Assembly: GCF_000185805.1 (NCBI RefSeq)
Contig: NC_014926.1
Span: forward strand, 328,418-392,417
Length of the DNA stretch: 64,000 nucleotides
Reading direction: 5' to 3'
DNA from: Thermovibrio ammonificans HB-1
Lineage (GTDB): Bacteria > Aquificota > Aquificia > Desulfurobacteriales > Desulfurobacteriaceae
Shown here: piece by piece, positions 45,594 through 52,893 of the stretch
How the letters are laid out: every line of letters starts with the position of its first letter
How positions within the stretch are numbered: position 1 is the stretch's first letter
Translations under genes and position numbers: made by a program
Notes under the pieces: model-generated
Database searches by the model: none
What the model was told of the DNA's origin: nothing
What the model saw: only the letters and a program-made list of their open reading frames with translations

Positions 45594-45766
45594 TCGTCTA
45601 CTGGTTCGAACTTATCCTTTGTGGCTCCGCACACCGGGCACACCCAATCTACGGGCAGTGCCTCAAAGGGCGTTCCCGGAGGGATGTTGTTCTCGGGGTC
45701 TCCCTCATCTACGTTGTAGATGTAGCCGCAAACGGTGCAGCGCCAGAGCTTGTGTCTTACTTCCAC
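45590..45766 (-). CDS. Rubredoxin
   Basis: This 58-aa electron carrier has a single Fe(Cys)4 site. The two ligand pairs are CTVCGYIYN and [12 protein letters not shown], and [19 protein letters not shown] lies between, as in classical rubredoxins. GTG 45766 has AGGAGGAG upstream. The stop overlaps the start of the heptosyltransferase gene by four bases, so they are translationally coupled. In anaerobes rubredoxin usually serves superoxide reductase or rubrerythrin detoxification; no such partner is adjacent here. Confidence 0.95.
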   Translation of the reverse strand: MEVRHKLWRCTVCGYIYNVDEGDPENNIPPGTPFEALPVDWVCPVCGATKDKFEPVDE

Positions 45767-45852
45767 CTTCTCCTCCTGAGATTTTAAAAGTTCCCGATGG
45801 TGACTCGGGACTATCTTAAAAATTAGGCCTTAAACCGTTTTTAGGAGTTGCT

Positions 45853-46290
45853 ATGAAGAGCCCGGTGAAGAAGGCGGAGCTCGCTCCGGAGGTGAAGCTC
45901 TTAAAACCCCTGGCCCCCATAAGGCGCTTTGACGTTTTTGCCGAGTGGAACAGGCTTAAAGCCCTGAAAGAGCTCGGCTTTACCGAAGATGACGCAAAGG
46001 CCTACGGGCTTGCAGTGGCCAAAGTGGTTGCCGCCCGCAAATTCTACGGTCACAGGATAAAATACAAGGGGGCAACAAAGGCCTTCGTTGAGGGTAGAAC
46101 AAAGGAGAAGTGGTGGGAGAAGCTCGCCTCTGCCGCAGAGTTCGACGAGAAGATAGTCAACAGGATGGGCAGGGACTTTTACGAGAAAGTCTTCTCCCCC
46201 ACCATAGAGAGCCTCTACGAGCAGGGTAAGAAGTACGAAGAGATAAGGGATACGGTTAGACAGGAGTGGAACAAGCTGCTGAAGGAGTAG
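45853..46290 (+). CDS. Hypothetical 145-aa basic protein
   Basis: I do not recognise this protein. It is 145 aa, lysine-rich and mostly helical, with blocks FDVFAEWNRLKALKELGFTE, DAKAYGLAVAKVVAARKFYG and KWWEKLASAAEFDEKI. No signal peptide, cysteines or known motif are seen. ATG 45853 follows TAGGAG. The next gene (YlxP-like) starts three bases after the stop, so they are probably an operon. The rich basic surface suggests nucleic-acid or ribosome binding, but that is a guess. Confidence 0.7.
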   Translation: MKSPVKKAELAPEVKLLKPLAPIRRFDVFAEWNRLKALKELGFTEDDAKAYGLAVAKVVAARKFYGHRIKYKGATKAFVEGRTKEKWWEKLASAAEFDEKIVNRMGRDFYEKVFSPTIESLYEQGKKYEEIRDTVRQEWNKLLKE

Positions 46291-46292
46291 CC

Positions 46293-46580
46293 GTGGCTTC
46301 GGTTATCGGTTACCTCGAGCTTGAGCTCTACATACCGCAGGCCCACTCCCTTAAAGAGAAGAGGGGGGTGGTTAAAGGGACGGTTGAGAGAATAAAGAAG
46401 AAGTTCAACGCCTCCGTTAGCGAGGTAGACGCCCAGGACAGCTGGCAGAGGGCCGTGATAGGGGTTGCCGTGGTCGGGACCAGCTCTAAAGTTGTAGACG
46501 CCACTTTAGAGTCCATAGTCCGCTTTATAGACGAGCTCTACCCCGGCCTCTTAACAACTTACCATAAGGAGCTCCTCTGA
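46293..46580 (+). CDS. DUF503 / YlxP-like protein
   Basis: This is a 95-aa member of the DUF503 family, small ferredoxin-fold proteins often found in nusA-infB-rbfA operons and linked to ribosome biology. The pattern is plain: LELELYIPQAHSLKEKRGVV, FNASVSEVDAQDSWQRAVIG, then a C-terminal helix. GTG 46293 with AAGGAG is chosen over a longer frame starting inside the previous gene. It sits three bases behind the preceding gene. Confidence 0.85.
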   Translation: MASVIGYLELELYIPQAHSLKEKRGVVKGTVERIKKKFNASVSEVDAQDSWQRAVIGVAVVGTSSKVVDATLESIVRFIDELYPGLLTTYHKELL

Positions 46581-46608
46581 TTTGGTATAGAATAAACTGC
46601 TAATTTGC

Positions 46609-46687
46609 CGGTTGAAGCCCTGTTAAGGCTAAAAAACTCTTCGGTTTTACTTTTTCGGTTGAAGCCAAAAACACGGTTCGGCTTAAC
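46609..46687. promoter_or_regulatory. Repeated CGGTTGAAGCC elements before the LuxR-type gene
   Basis: CGGTTGAAGCC occurs at 46609-46619 and 46656-46666, 47 bp apart. The second copy forms an inverted repeat with GGCTTAAC at 46680-46687, and the first is followed by GGCT at 46627-46630. The array ends 24 bp before the LuxR-type ATG. It may be an operator for that regulator. Confidence 0.4.
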
Positions 46688-46711
46688 TACAAGGGTTAGG
46701 GGTTGAATTAG

Positions 46712-47293
46712 ATGGTAAGGGTAAGCGTTTCGCTTTACAACAACCTCCTTGAAGAGGCGTTTGAGGGTTTCTTAAAAACTTTAAAAGAAATTAAGGTTGT
46801 TCCTACTCCGGACGAGGGGGAGATATTCCTCTTTGATAAATCGGGAATCATAAATTTCGACCTCCGCGCTCTCTCGGAAAGGGGGGTAAAACACCTGCTT
46901 GTAGACACCGGAATCGGTGAGGAGGAGCTTCTGTTCCTCGTTATCAACTTCCCGATTTCGGGCGTCATCTCCCCGGATACAACAAAGGAACTGCTCCTCA
47001 AGTGTTTTAACGCAGTTTTAAGGGGAGAGAAGTGGTTTAAGAGGGAGCTTCTCAACCTCATCTCCGGCAGCAAGGGCTCGCTGAAGATAGACTCACTCTC
47101 CGATAGGGAGCTGAAGGTCCTCTCCCTCCTCGTTGAGGGTAAAACAAACAAGGAGATAGCCCGGGAGCTGGGGATATCGGAGCAGACCGTTAAGTACTAC
47201 ATAAACCAGCTTCTCAAAAAGGCAAACTGCTCAAACAGGGTGAACCTTGTAAGCCTTTTCAGCAGGATTATCCACTACGTGAACTGCCGGTGA
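46712..47293 (+). CDS. LuxR/NarL-type transcriptional regulator with degenerate receiver
   Basis: This 193-aa protein has a C-terminal LuxR helix-turn-helix (LSDRELKVLSLLVEGKTNKE, then IARELGISEQTVKYYINQLL). The N-terminal half follows the size and strand pattern of a response-regulator receiver (GEIFLFD; KHLLVDTGI; ISGVISPDTTKELL). The acidic N-terminal pair and the conserved Lys are missing, so it is probably not controlled by ordinary phosphorylation. No histidine kinase is adjacent. Direct repeats upstream suggest autoregulation. The last 26 bp overlap convergent holB. Confidence 0.85.
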   Translation: MVRVSVSLYNNLLEEAFEGFLKTLKEIKVVPTPDEGEIFLFDKSGIINFDLRALSERGVKHLLVDTGIGEEELLFLVINFPISGVISPDTTKELLLKCFNAVLRGEKWFKRELLNLISGSKGSLKIDSLSDRELKVLSLLVEGKTNKEIARELGISEQTVKYYINQLLKKANCSNRVNLVSLFSRIIHYVNCR

Positions 47294-48092
47294 TGAGCTC
47301 TAAAACCATCCACTCTACAACCGACTGAGGTTTGCCGTAAAAGTTCAGAAACTCCCTGGCTCTCTGAATCACCTCCTCCAGGGCCAGCAGGGAGCCCTCC
47401 TCCCGGATGTAGTTCTCGAGGGCCTGGAGGAAGAGCAGGGCCTCCTCCCTGCTTACGCTGCTGAACAGCTCCCCCAGGGGGACCACTTCCCGTGCGGGCT
47501 TGGGGCCCTTTACCGCCTTTAGAAAAGCCTCTACCAACTGTGGAACGTTGCTCTCGCTCAGCCTCAGGGCAAGGCCCACGCTCCCGCCGGCCAGCTTTAC
47601 AACCCTCCTGTCGGCCTCAACCCCCAGCCTCTTCAGTGCGTACTCTACGCTCGTGTCGGGGAGCCTGGAGAACCGGAAAACCTTACACCTTGACCTTATG
47701 GTCGGCAGAACGGCCACCTCGCTGTTTGCCACCAGAATCAGGTAGCCGTACTCGGGGGGCTCTTCAAGGGTTTTGAGAAGGGCGTTTGCCGCCTCGCTTC
47801 TCATCCGGTCGGCCATGTCTATAACCGCCCCCTTCCCCCTTCCCGAAGAGGGTTTTGTAAAGAGCCAGCTCGAAAGCTCCCTCACCTCCTCAACGGTGGG
47901 CGGCTTTTCCTCCCCTACCACCTTTACCTCAAGGGGAGAGCCCGTTATCGCCTTTAAAACTTCTACGGCAACCGTTTTCTTCCCCACTCCCTCCGGGCCT
48001 ACAAAGAGGGCGCTCTGGGGGAAGAGTCCCCTCTCTACGAGGCTCCTTATCACCCCCAGGGTTTTAGAGTGACCCACTACTTGGCTGAACAC
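47268..48092 (-). CDS. holB: DNA polymerase III delta' subunit
   Basis: This clamp-loader subunit of 274 aa has an N-terminal AAA+ domain: VVGHSKTLGVIRSLVERGLF, a P-loop GPEGVGKKTVAVE, GKGAVIDMADRMRSEAANAL, then KTLEEPPEYGYLIL and the sensor 1/SRC motif TIRSRCKVFRFSRL. The zinc-finger cysteines of E. coli delta' are absent, as in several thermophiles. It is the last gene of a seven-gene operon, overlapping tmk by 16 bp, an order (tmk-holB) common in bacteria. Confidence 0.9.
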   Translation of the reverse strand: MFSQVVGHSKTLGVIRSLVERGLFPQSALFVGPEGVGKKTVAVEVLKAITGSPLEVKVVGEEKPPTVEEVRELSSWLFTKPSSGRGKGAVIDMADRMRSEAANALLKTLEEPPEYGYLILVANSEVAVLPTIRSRCKVFRFSRLPDTSVEYALKRLGVEADRRVVKLAGGSVGLALRLSESNVPQLVEAFLKAVKGPKPAREVVPLGELFSSVSREEALLFLQALENYIREEGSLLALEEVIQRAREFLNFYGKPQSVVEWMVLELITGSSRSG

Positions 48093-48697
48093 CTTAGCCT
48101 CTCTTCGATTACCCTTTTCACCCTTTCAAACACTTCGCTTACCGTGCCCCGGCCGTCTATAACCGCAACTCTTTCGGGCTCTTCCCTGGCGATTGAGAGG
48201 AAACCCTCTCTTACTCTTCTGTGGAACTCTAAAGGCTCAGACTCCATTCGGTCGCGGCTCTTTTGGGCTATCCGCCTGAAGGCCTCCTCCACCGGCAGGT
48301 CTATGAGGAGCGTCAGGTCCGGCTTTAGGCCTCCGGTGGCCTTCCGGTTCAACAAGGCTACAAACTCCCTGCTGAGCCCCCGGCCGAAGCTCTGGTAGGC
48401 AAGGGTGGAGTCTGTGAACCTGTCGCATATCACAATTGAACCTTCCTGCAGGGCCGGCTTTATCAGGTTCTCAACGTGAAACGCCCTTGCCGCCTCGTAC
48501 AGAAAGAGCTCCGCCATAGGCGGAAAACGCTCCTCCCAGCGTTTTAAGAGCACTTCCCTCACCTTTTCTGCGGCCGGTGTTCCCCCCGGCTCCCTGGTTA
48601 AAACCGAAGTGTAACCCCTATCCAGCAGCCACTCGTAGGTTAGCCGAGCCTGGGTGCTCTTCCCGCACCCTTCTATCCCTTCAAAGGTGATAAACAT
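48077..48697 (-). CDS. tmk: Thymidylate kinase
   Basis: This enzyme makes dTDP from dTMP. The 206-aa protein shows the P-loop FEGIEGCGKSTQARL, LTREPGGTPAAEKVRE, the DRF motif VICDRFTDSTLAYQ and LDLP-type IDLPVEEAFRRI. The lid region is RKATGG/RDRMESE. It lies directly after khtU and overlaps holB. Confidence 0.96.
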   Translation of the reverse strand: MFITFEGIEGCGKSTQARLTYEWLLDRGYTSVLTREPGGTPAAEKVREVLLKRWEERFPPMAELFLYEAARAFHVENLIKPALQEGSIVICDRFTDSTLAYQSFGRGLSREFVALLNRKATGGLKPDLTLLIDLPVEEAFRRIAQKSRDRMESEPLEFHRRVREGFLSIAREEPERVAVIDGRGTVSEVFERVKRVIEERLRCSAK

Positions 48698-49876
48698 CTA
48701 ATCCCCCAAGAGCTGCGATTTTGAGAGCCTGCTCTTCCTCTTTTTCTTCTTCCTGAACAGCAGGTTCAGTATTTTGCCGGACTCCTTTACCGCAAACGAA
48801 CCCAGTATCGACGAGGCGAGAACGTAAACGGCGGTTATGGGAACCAGCTTGGGAACGGTTGCTGCAACCAGTATGGAGAACTCTCCCCGGGGCAGCAGCA
48901 TGAGGCCCGCCGAAACGCCCCTTTTAAGAGAGAGCCCGTAGAGCTTCCCGGCCGCAACGCCGGTTAAGAGCTTAGTCGCAAATGAGGCAACAATAAGCAC
49001 CCCGAGGGGCACAATGAGCGATGCCTCCATCTTGCTCAGGTCTATCGAGATGCCGAACGTCAGGAAAAAGAGCGCCCCGAAGAGGTCTCTGTAGGGTATT
49101 ACTACCTGCTCAACGCTCTCCTTGTGGGAGGTTTCGGCAAACAGGGTGCCGGCGGCAAACGCTCCTATGGCCTCGGAGAGGCCGAACCCCATTGCCACCT
49201 CTACGAACGCAAACAGAACCGTTCCCACAAGCAGAACCAGGAACTCCGTTGCCGTTCCGTACTTACCTATTACAACGTCGACCACCTTGTTGAAGTTCTT
49301 TATGAACACAACGGCGAAGAAGATGAACAGGGCAATCTTAATCACCACCTTTAAAACTGTCACGGGGTCTGCACTGCCCGTTGTAGAGATGTTTACCAGA
49401 ACCGCCAGAAGGGTTGCCGCGGCTATGTCTTCGAATACCAGTATGGCCAGAACCGGCTCAACTTCCGGGTTGGCCAGCTTCTTAAGGTCTATGAGGAGCT
49501 TAGAGACAATTGCCGACGAGCTGGGGTAGAGAATCACCGCAAGAACAAATGCCGTAAAGGGGTCGAACCCCAGGGCAGCCGAAACGGCCCACAGGGGAAA
49601 GAGGTTAAGGGTTAGGTCTACAATTCCAACGGAGAGTATGTTCTTGAAGTTCTTCTCCATCTCCGCCAGGGAGAACTCGAGCCCTATGTAAAACAGAAGC
49701 AGTATCACTCCGAGGGCTTCAAATACTTTGGTTTCCCCGGCGTGAACGAACAGCGATACACCAATCCCCGCCAGTATGTAAACCGGTATGACGGGAAGCC
49801 TGAGCTTGTGGGCAACGAAGTAGGAGGCGAGCAGGGCCCCGGTAAAGAGGGCAAGGTATGTTGTAAAGTGGGCCAT
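48698..49876 (-). CDS. khtU: K+/H+ antiporter membrane subunit KhtU-like (CPA2 family)
   Basis: This 392-aa CPA2 antiporter has about 12 membrane helices. The core includes LRLPVIPVYILAGIGVSLFV, LLLFYIGLEFSLAEME, AVILYPSSSAIVSKLL, FEDIAAATLLAVL with the conserved Asp, and AAGTLFAETSHKE. It lacks the cytoplasmic RCK domain of KefB/C. The neighbouring gene supplies a KhtT-like regulatory subunit, whose stop overlaps this start by one base. Together they resemble the Bacillus KhtTU K+ efflux system that answers to nucleotides or pH. Confidence 0.87.
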   Translation of the reverse strand: MAHFTTYLALFTGALLASYFVAHKLRLPVIPVYILAGIGVSLFVHAGETKVFEALGVILLLFYIGLEFSLAEMEKNFKNILSVGIVDLTLNLFPLWAVSAALGFDPFTAFVLAVILYPSSSAIVSKLLIDLKKLANPEVEPVLAILVFEDIAAATLLAVLVNISTTGSADPVTVLKVVIKIALFIFFAVVFIKNFNKVVDVVIGKYGTATEFLVLLVGTVLFAFVEVAMGFGLSEAIGAFAAGTLFAETSHKESVEQVVIPYRDLFGALFFLTFGISIDLSKMEASLIVPLGVLIVASFATKLLTGVAAGKLYGLSLKRGVSAGLMLLPRGEFSILVAATVPKLVPITAVYVLASSILGSFAVKESGKILNLLFRKKKKRKSRLSKSQLLGD

Positions 49877-50370
49877 TACTCCCTCTTCTCTCCCTCTACG
49901 GCCTTAACGAACTTCTTTATGTTCTCTAAGGTTCCCACCACAACCAGCGTGTCTCCGGGCTCAATAACAAACAGGGGCGACGGGGAAACTATCACGTTCT
50001 CGTCCCTTATAACTGCCACGATTATCACGCCGAAGCGCTTCCTGATTTCCAGCTCTTTGATGCTTTTGCCCACAAGGAAGGAGTCTTTCGGAACTTTTAT
50101 CCACTCGAAGGCAAGGTGTTTCATCAGGAAGCCTATCTTCTCCTCGTCGGAGGTGGGCTGGAAGAGTGCACCCACGAGTATAGTTCCGAGGGTACGGGCC
50201 TCTTCGTCTGTAAGCTCTATCACCGCCGTGGGCTCCTCGCTGTCCTCTTCGAAGTAGTAAATCTCCCGCTTGCCCGTGTAGTGGATTACGACAACTATCG
50301 TGTCGCCGTTTTCTGTTTTCATGGAGTACTTCTTCCCTATGCCGGGAAGCTCACCCTCTTTAACGAACAT
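49876..50370 (-). CDS. khtT: KhtT-like regulatory subunit with TrkA-C domain
   Basis: This 164-aa protein has the KhtT N-terminal signature KEGELPGIGKKYSMKTENGD and VVIHYTGKREIYYF, followed by a short linker. A C-terminal TrkA-C (RCK_C) domain follows, with VGKSIKELEIRKRFGVIIVA and IEPGDTLVVVGTLENIKKF. KhtT binds a nucleotide such as c-di-AMP in Bacillus and gates KhtU. ATG 50370 directly abuts the end of the DUF3365 gene. The pair with khtU is translationally coupled. Confidence 0.88.
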   Translation of the reverse strand: MFVKEGELPGIGKKYSMKTENGDTIVVVIHYTGKREIYYFEEDSEEPTAVIELTDEEARTLGTILVGALFQPTSDEEKIGFLMKHLAFEWIKVPKDSFLVGKSIKELEIRKRFGVIIVAVIRDENVIVSPSPLFVIEPGDTLVVVGTLENIKKFVKAVEGEKRE

Positions 50371-50976
50371 CTACCCCTCCTTAAGTGCCTTTTCGGGAAT
50401 TACAACTTTAAACACACCCCTTAACTGTCCCACCTTGTAGCCGAGGGCCCTGTCGTAGGGGTACTTCTCCCGAAGTATCCTTAAAACCTCCGGGTCCATG
50501 TGGCGCGGGTCGCCGTGGCAGTTAAGGCAGAAAGCACCAACTCTGATGGGCTTGTAGTAGATGAAGTAGGTCTCTGTGCCCTTTTTAACCTTCACCACTT
50601 TGTAGGGGGGAAGTTTACCCTCCTTTAACTTCTCTTTGAAGTAGTTAATCACCTTCAGGTCGAGGGGTGTGGGCCTATCTTTTGGGTTTCTGAACTTGTC
50701 CGAAACTCTGCTCACCTTTACGAGAACGAGCTCCCTGTTTACCTTCTCGGTGAGCTCCTGGGCCTGCCGAGAGCAGAACTCGATTGCGCCGGGCAGCCCT
50801 CCCTCTTTAAGGGCCATTCCGAGGTTCCTCTTCAGGGTTGCCATCAGCTTTCTGCAGGCGGCGTTTCCGAGCTTCACAACTTCCTTCTCTTCGCTCTTTG
50901 TGGGCTGTTGGGGCTGGTGTACACACCCGGCAGCCGTAAAGAGCAGGCAGCAGGTCAGGAGAGCTTTAAGCCTCAT
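50371..50976 (-). CDS. DUF3365 (Tll0287-like) haem lipoprotein
   Basis: This 201-aa exported protein has a lipobox-like LLFTAAGCVHQP signal, so it is probably membrane-anchored. The mature part matches DUF3365 proteins: GLPGAIEFCSRQAQELTEKV, then VSDKFRNPKDRPTPLDLKVI. One haem-attachment motif CLNCHGDP follows. Tll0287-type domains are haem-based redox or gas sensors. Here it is a free lipoprotein, not fused to a kinase. It sits in the ricT-holB operon with 11 bp of overlap to the radical SAM gene. Confidence 0.8.
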   Translation of the reverse strand: MRLKALLTCCLLFTAAGCVHQPQQPTKSEEKEVVKLGNAACRKLMATLKRNLGMALKEGGLPGAIEFCSRQAQELTEKVNRELVLVKVSRVSDKFRNPKDRPTPLDLKVINYFKEKLKEGKLPPYKVVKVKKGTETYFIYYKPIRVGAFCLNCHGDPRHMDPEVLRILREKYPYDRALGYKVGQLRGVFKVVIPEKALKEG

Positions 50977-51781
50977 CTTTAACCTCCCTTGCGATTGTGA
51001 GCGTTCCGCAACCGCCGAGTTTGTCGCGTCTGAACCTGTTGCTTAGAGTTACCCTCACTCCCAGCTCCCTCAGCTTCAGGAACGCCTTTTCGTACTCCTC
51101 TTCAGAGAGGCCCTTAAACGGCAGCCCTTCAACCTCGTTGTACGCCATGAGCATAACGGTGAAGCGGTGCCTCTTTGCAAGCTCGGCAAGGAGCTTCAAG
51201 CTCTCTTCGTCGTCGTTCACCCCTTTTATGAGCAGGTAACCCAGCTGGAACCTCTTCCTCCTGCTTGAAGAGCTCCTCTCAAGGTGCTCTTCAACAACTT
51301 CCAGCACCTTCTCTATCGGCTGCTTCAGCTTAAACAGCCGCTCCCTTATGTGGGGCTTAACCGCGTGAACCGAAATCGTCAGCCCGTTGTGGGGGGCTTC
51401 AACCAGCTTCCTAAAACCCTCAAGGTCGCAGCCTGTAGAGCTTACCGTAACCTTTAGCCCTTCCTTTTTAAAGCGTCCTATCGCCTCAACAACGGAGTCT
51501 GCGTTAAGGGCCGGCTCTCCTATGCCGGCTATCGCAATACCCCTTATCGGCAGTTCCCCCTTTAAAAGGGAGTACTGGGCGTATATCTCTTCGGCAGAGA
51601 GGTTTCGCTTCAGCCCCTTAAGCCCCGAAGCGCAGAATGCGCACCCCACCGGGCAGCCCACCTGGCTGGAAACGCAGAGTCGCTCTCCCTTGTAGAAAAC
51701 CGACTCTACCCTGTAGCCGTCGGCCGTTTCGTATATGAAGAGCCTGTTTAAGGGGCTTTTAAGCTCAGTGGTGATTCTCAT
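50966..51781 (-). CDS. Radical SAM RlmN/Cfr-like protein lacking the N-terminal domain
   Basis: This 271-aa radical SAM enzyme has the cluster motif VGCPVGCAFCASGLKGLKRN (CX3CX2C), the RlmN-type GIGEPALNAD, a mid-protein STGCDL, and SVHAVKPHIRERLFKLKQPI. The C-terminal GGCGTL corresponds to the methyl-carrying Cys of RlmN/Cfr. It lacks about 80 N-terminal residues of RlmN, the RNA-binding accessory domain. Function is probably methylation of adenosine in RNA, but the truncation makes the substrate uncertain; a true RlmN may exist elsewhere. It overlaps ricT by 17 bp. Confidence 0.8.
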   Translation of the reverse strand: MRITTELKSPLNRLFIYETADGYRVESVFYKGERLCVSSQVGCPVGCAFCASGLKGLKRNLSAEEIYAQYSLLKGELPIRGIAIAGIGEPALNADSVVEAIGRFKKEGLKVTVSSTGCDLEGFRKLVEAPHNGLTISVHAVKPHIRERLFKLKQPIEKVLEVVEEHLERSSSSRRKRFQLGYLLIKGVNDDEESLKLLAELAKRHRFTVMLMAYNEVEGLPFKGLSEEEYEKAFLKLRELGVRVTLSNRFRRDKLGGCGTLTIAREVKDEA

Positions 51782-52679
51782 CGCCTATTACCCCTGCTTT
51801 GAAGAAGCACTTGATTCTGTCGTCTGCTTTCTCCTTCAGTTTGTTAACGTACTCCTCCCACTGCTCCTCTGTTACAAAGAGCCTCAGCGGAACGGCCACC
51901 TTCCCCTTTTCGGGAACTTCAACCACTACGGTTTCAAGGGGCACGTTTATATCGACAACAGTTCCCGCCCCCTCGGGGGTTTCAACCTGCTGGCCCACCT
52001 CGGGGAGGAACTGCCTGATGTAGTAGTTCGCCTCTTCAAACTTGAGACAGCACATTAGCCTGCCGCACGTTCCCGACAGCTTGGCAGGGTTCGGGGGGAG
52101 CCCCTGGAGCTTGGCCATATTAAGGGAGATTGAGCTGAAGCACTCGAGGAACTCTTTGCAGCAGCAAACCCTGCCGCACATTCCTACGGCGCCTATCATC
52201 TTCACTTCGTCGCGGACCCCTATCTGCTGAAGCTCTATTCGCGTTCTGAAGTGGGAGGCAAGGTCCCTGACCAGCTGGCGGAAGTCAACCCGGGACTTTG
52301 CCGTAAAGTAGAAGACTATCCGCTCCCTCTTTAAGGTTGTGTAGGCTTTAACCAGCTTCATCTCGAGTCCGTGTTTTAGAACTTTCCTCTTGCACACCTC
52401 CAGGGCGTCTTGGGCAAACAGCTCGTTGTCTACAAAGCGGTTTCTGTCTTCGGCGGTTTCCCGGCGGAGGGCTTGGTAGAGCTCCTCTTCTTTAACTCCA
52501 AACTTCTCCATGCTCTCTTTATCGAGCTCGTAAACTTTCAGTACTTTAACCAGCTCCTCTCCCCTGTCGGTTCTGACAACTATCCAATCTCCGTAGTTTA
52601 AGGGCAGAAGCTCCTCTTTACTCTTTGCGAGCCCTACCTTCTCCGTGTCGGGGTACTTGAACTTTATCACCTGGGTCAT
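51765..52679 (-). CDS. ricT: PSP1 / RicT (YaaT) family protein
   Basis: This 304-aa PSP1-domain protein is homologous to RicT of Bacillus, part of a [4Fe-4S] complex (RicAFT) that modulates RNase Y. The Cys-rich core is present: GMCGRVCCCKEFLECF and SGTCGRLMCCLKFEE, giving ten closely spaced cysteines. The N-terminal PSP1 block is VKAYTTLKRERIVFYFTAKS. A KOW-like tail (PEGAGTVVDINVPLETVVVE) follows. It heads the ricT-holB operon; in Bacillus yaaT also follows holB. The C-terminal ENHH histidines are a short extension. Confidence 0.92.
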   Translation of the reverse strand: MTQVIKFKYPDTEKVGLAKSKEELLPLNYGDWIVVRTDRGEELVKVLKVYELDKESMEKFGVKEEELYQALRRETAEDRNRFVDNELFAQDALEVCKRKVLKHGLEMKLVKAYTTLKRERIVFYFTAKSRVDFRQLVRDLASHFRTRIELQQIGVRDEVKMIGAVGMCGRVCCCKEFLECFSSISLNMAKLQGLPPNPAKLSGTCGRLMCCLKFEEANYYIRQFLPEVGQQVETPEGAGTVVDINVPLETVVVEVPEKGKVAVPLRLFVTEEQWEEYVNKLKEKADDRIKCFFKAGVIGDENHH

Positions 52680-52817
52680 CTTCCGCTCCGGTTCTATATA
52701 TTTATTAAGGATTAAGAAGTGCGTGGTATATAATCTATACGCCGAATGAAGTCTATGGGGGAGGTGCGAGAATAAGAAATTCCTAATCTACTTCCTAACG
52801 AATAAAACAATAAACTC

Positions 52818-52845
52818 TTGACAACCAATTGGCGCTGAGTATAAT
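52818..52845 (+). promoter_or_regulatory. Consensus promoter of the hao-nap cluster with palindromic spacer
   Basis: TTGACA (52818-52823) and TATAAT (52840-52845) are both perfect sigma-70 hexamers, 16 bases apart. The spacer contains the palindrome CCAATTGG (52825-52832), a possible operator. The -10 box lies 48 bp before the hao ATG. A second TATAAT at 52729-52734 has no good -35. Confidence 0.8.
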
Positions 52846-52893
52846 AAAACTTTAGAAATAAAAGGGAAAACTCCAAGCCTAAGGAGGGAAACC

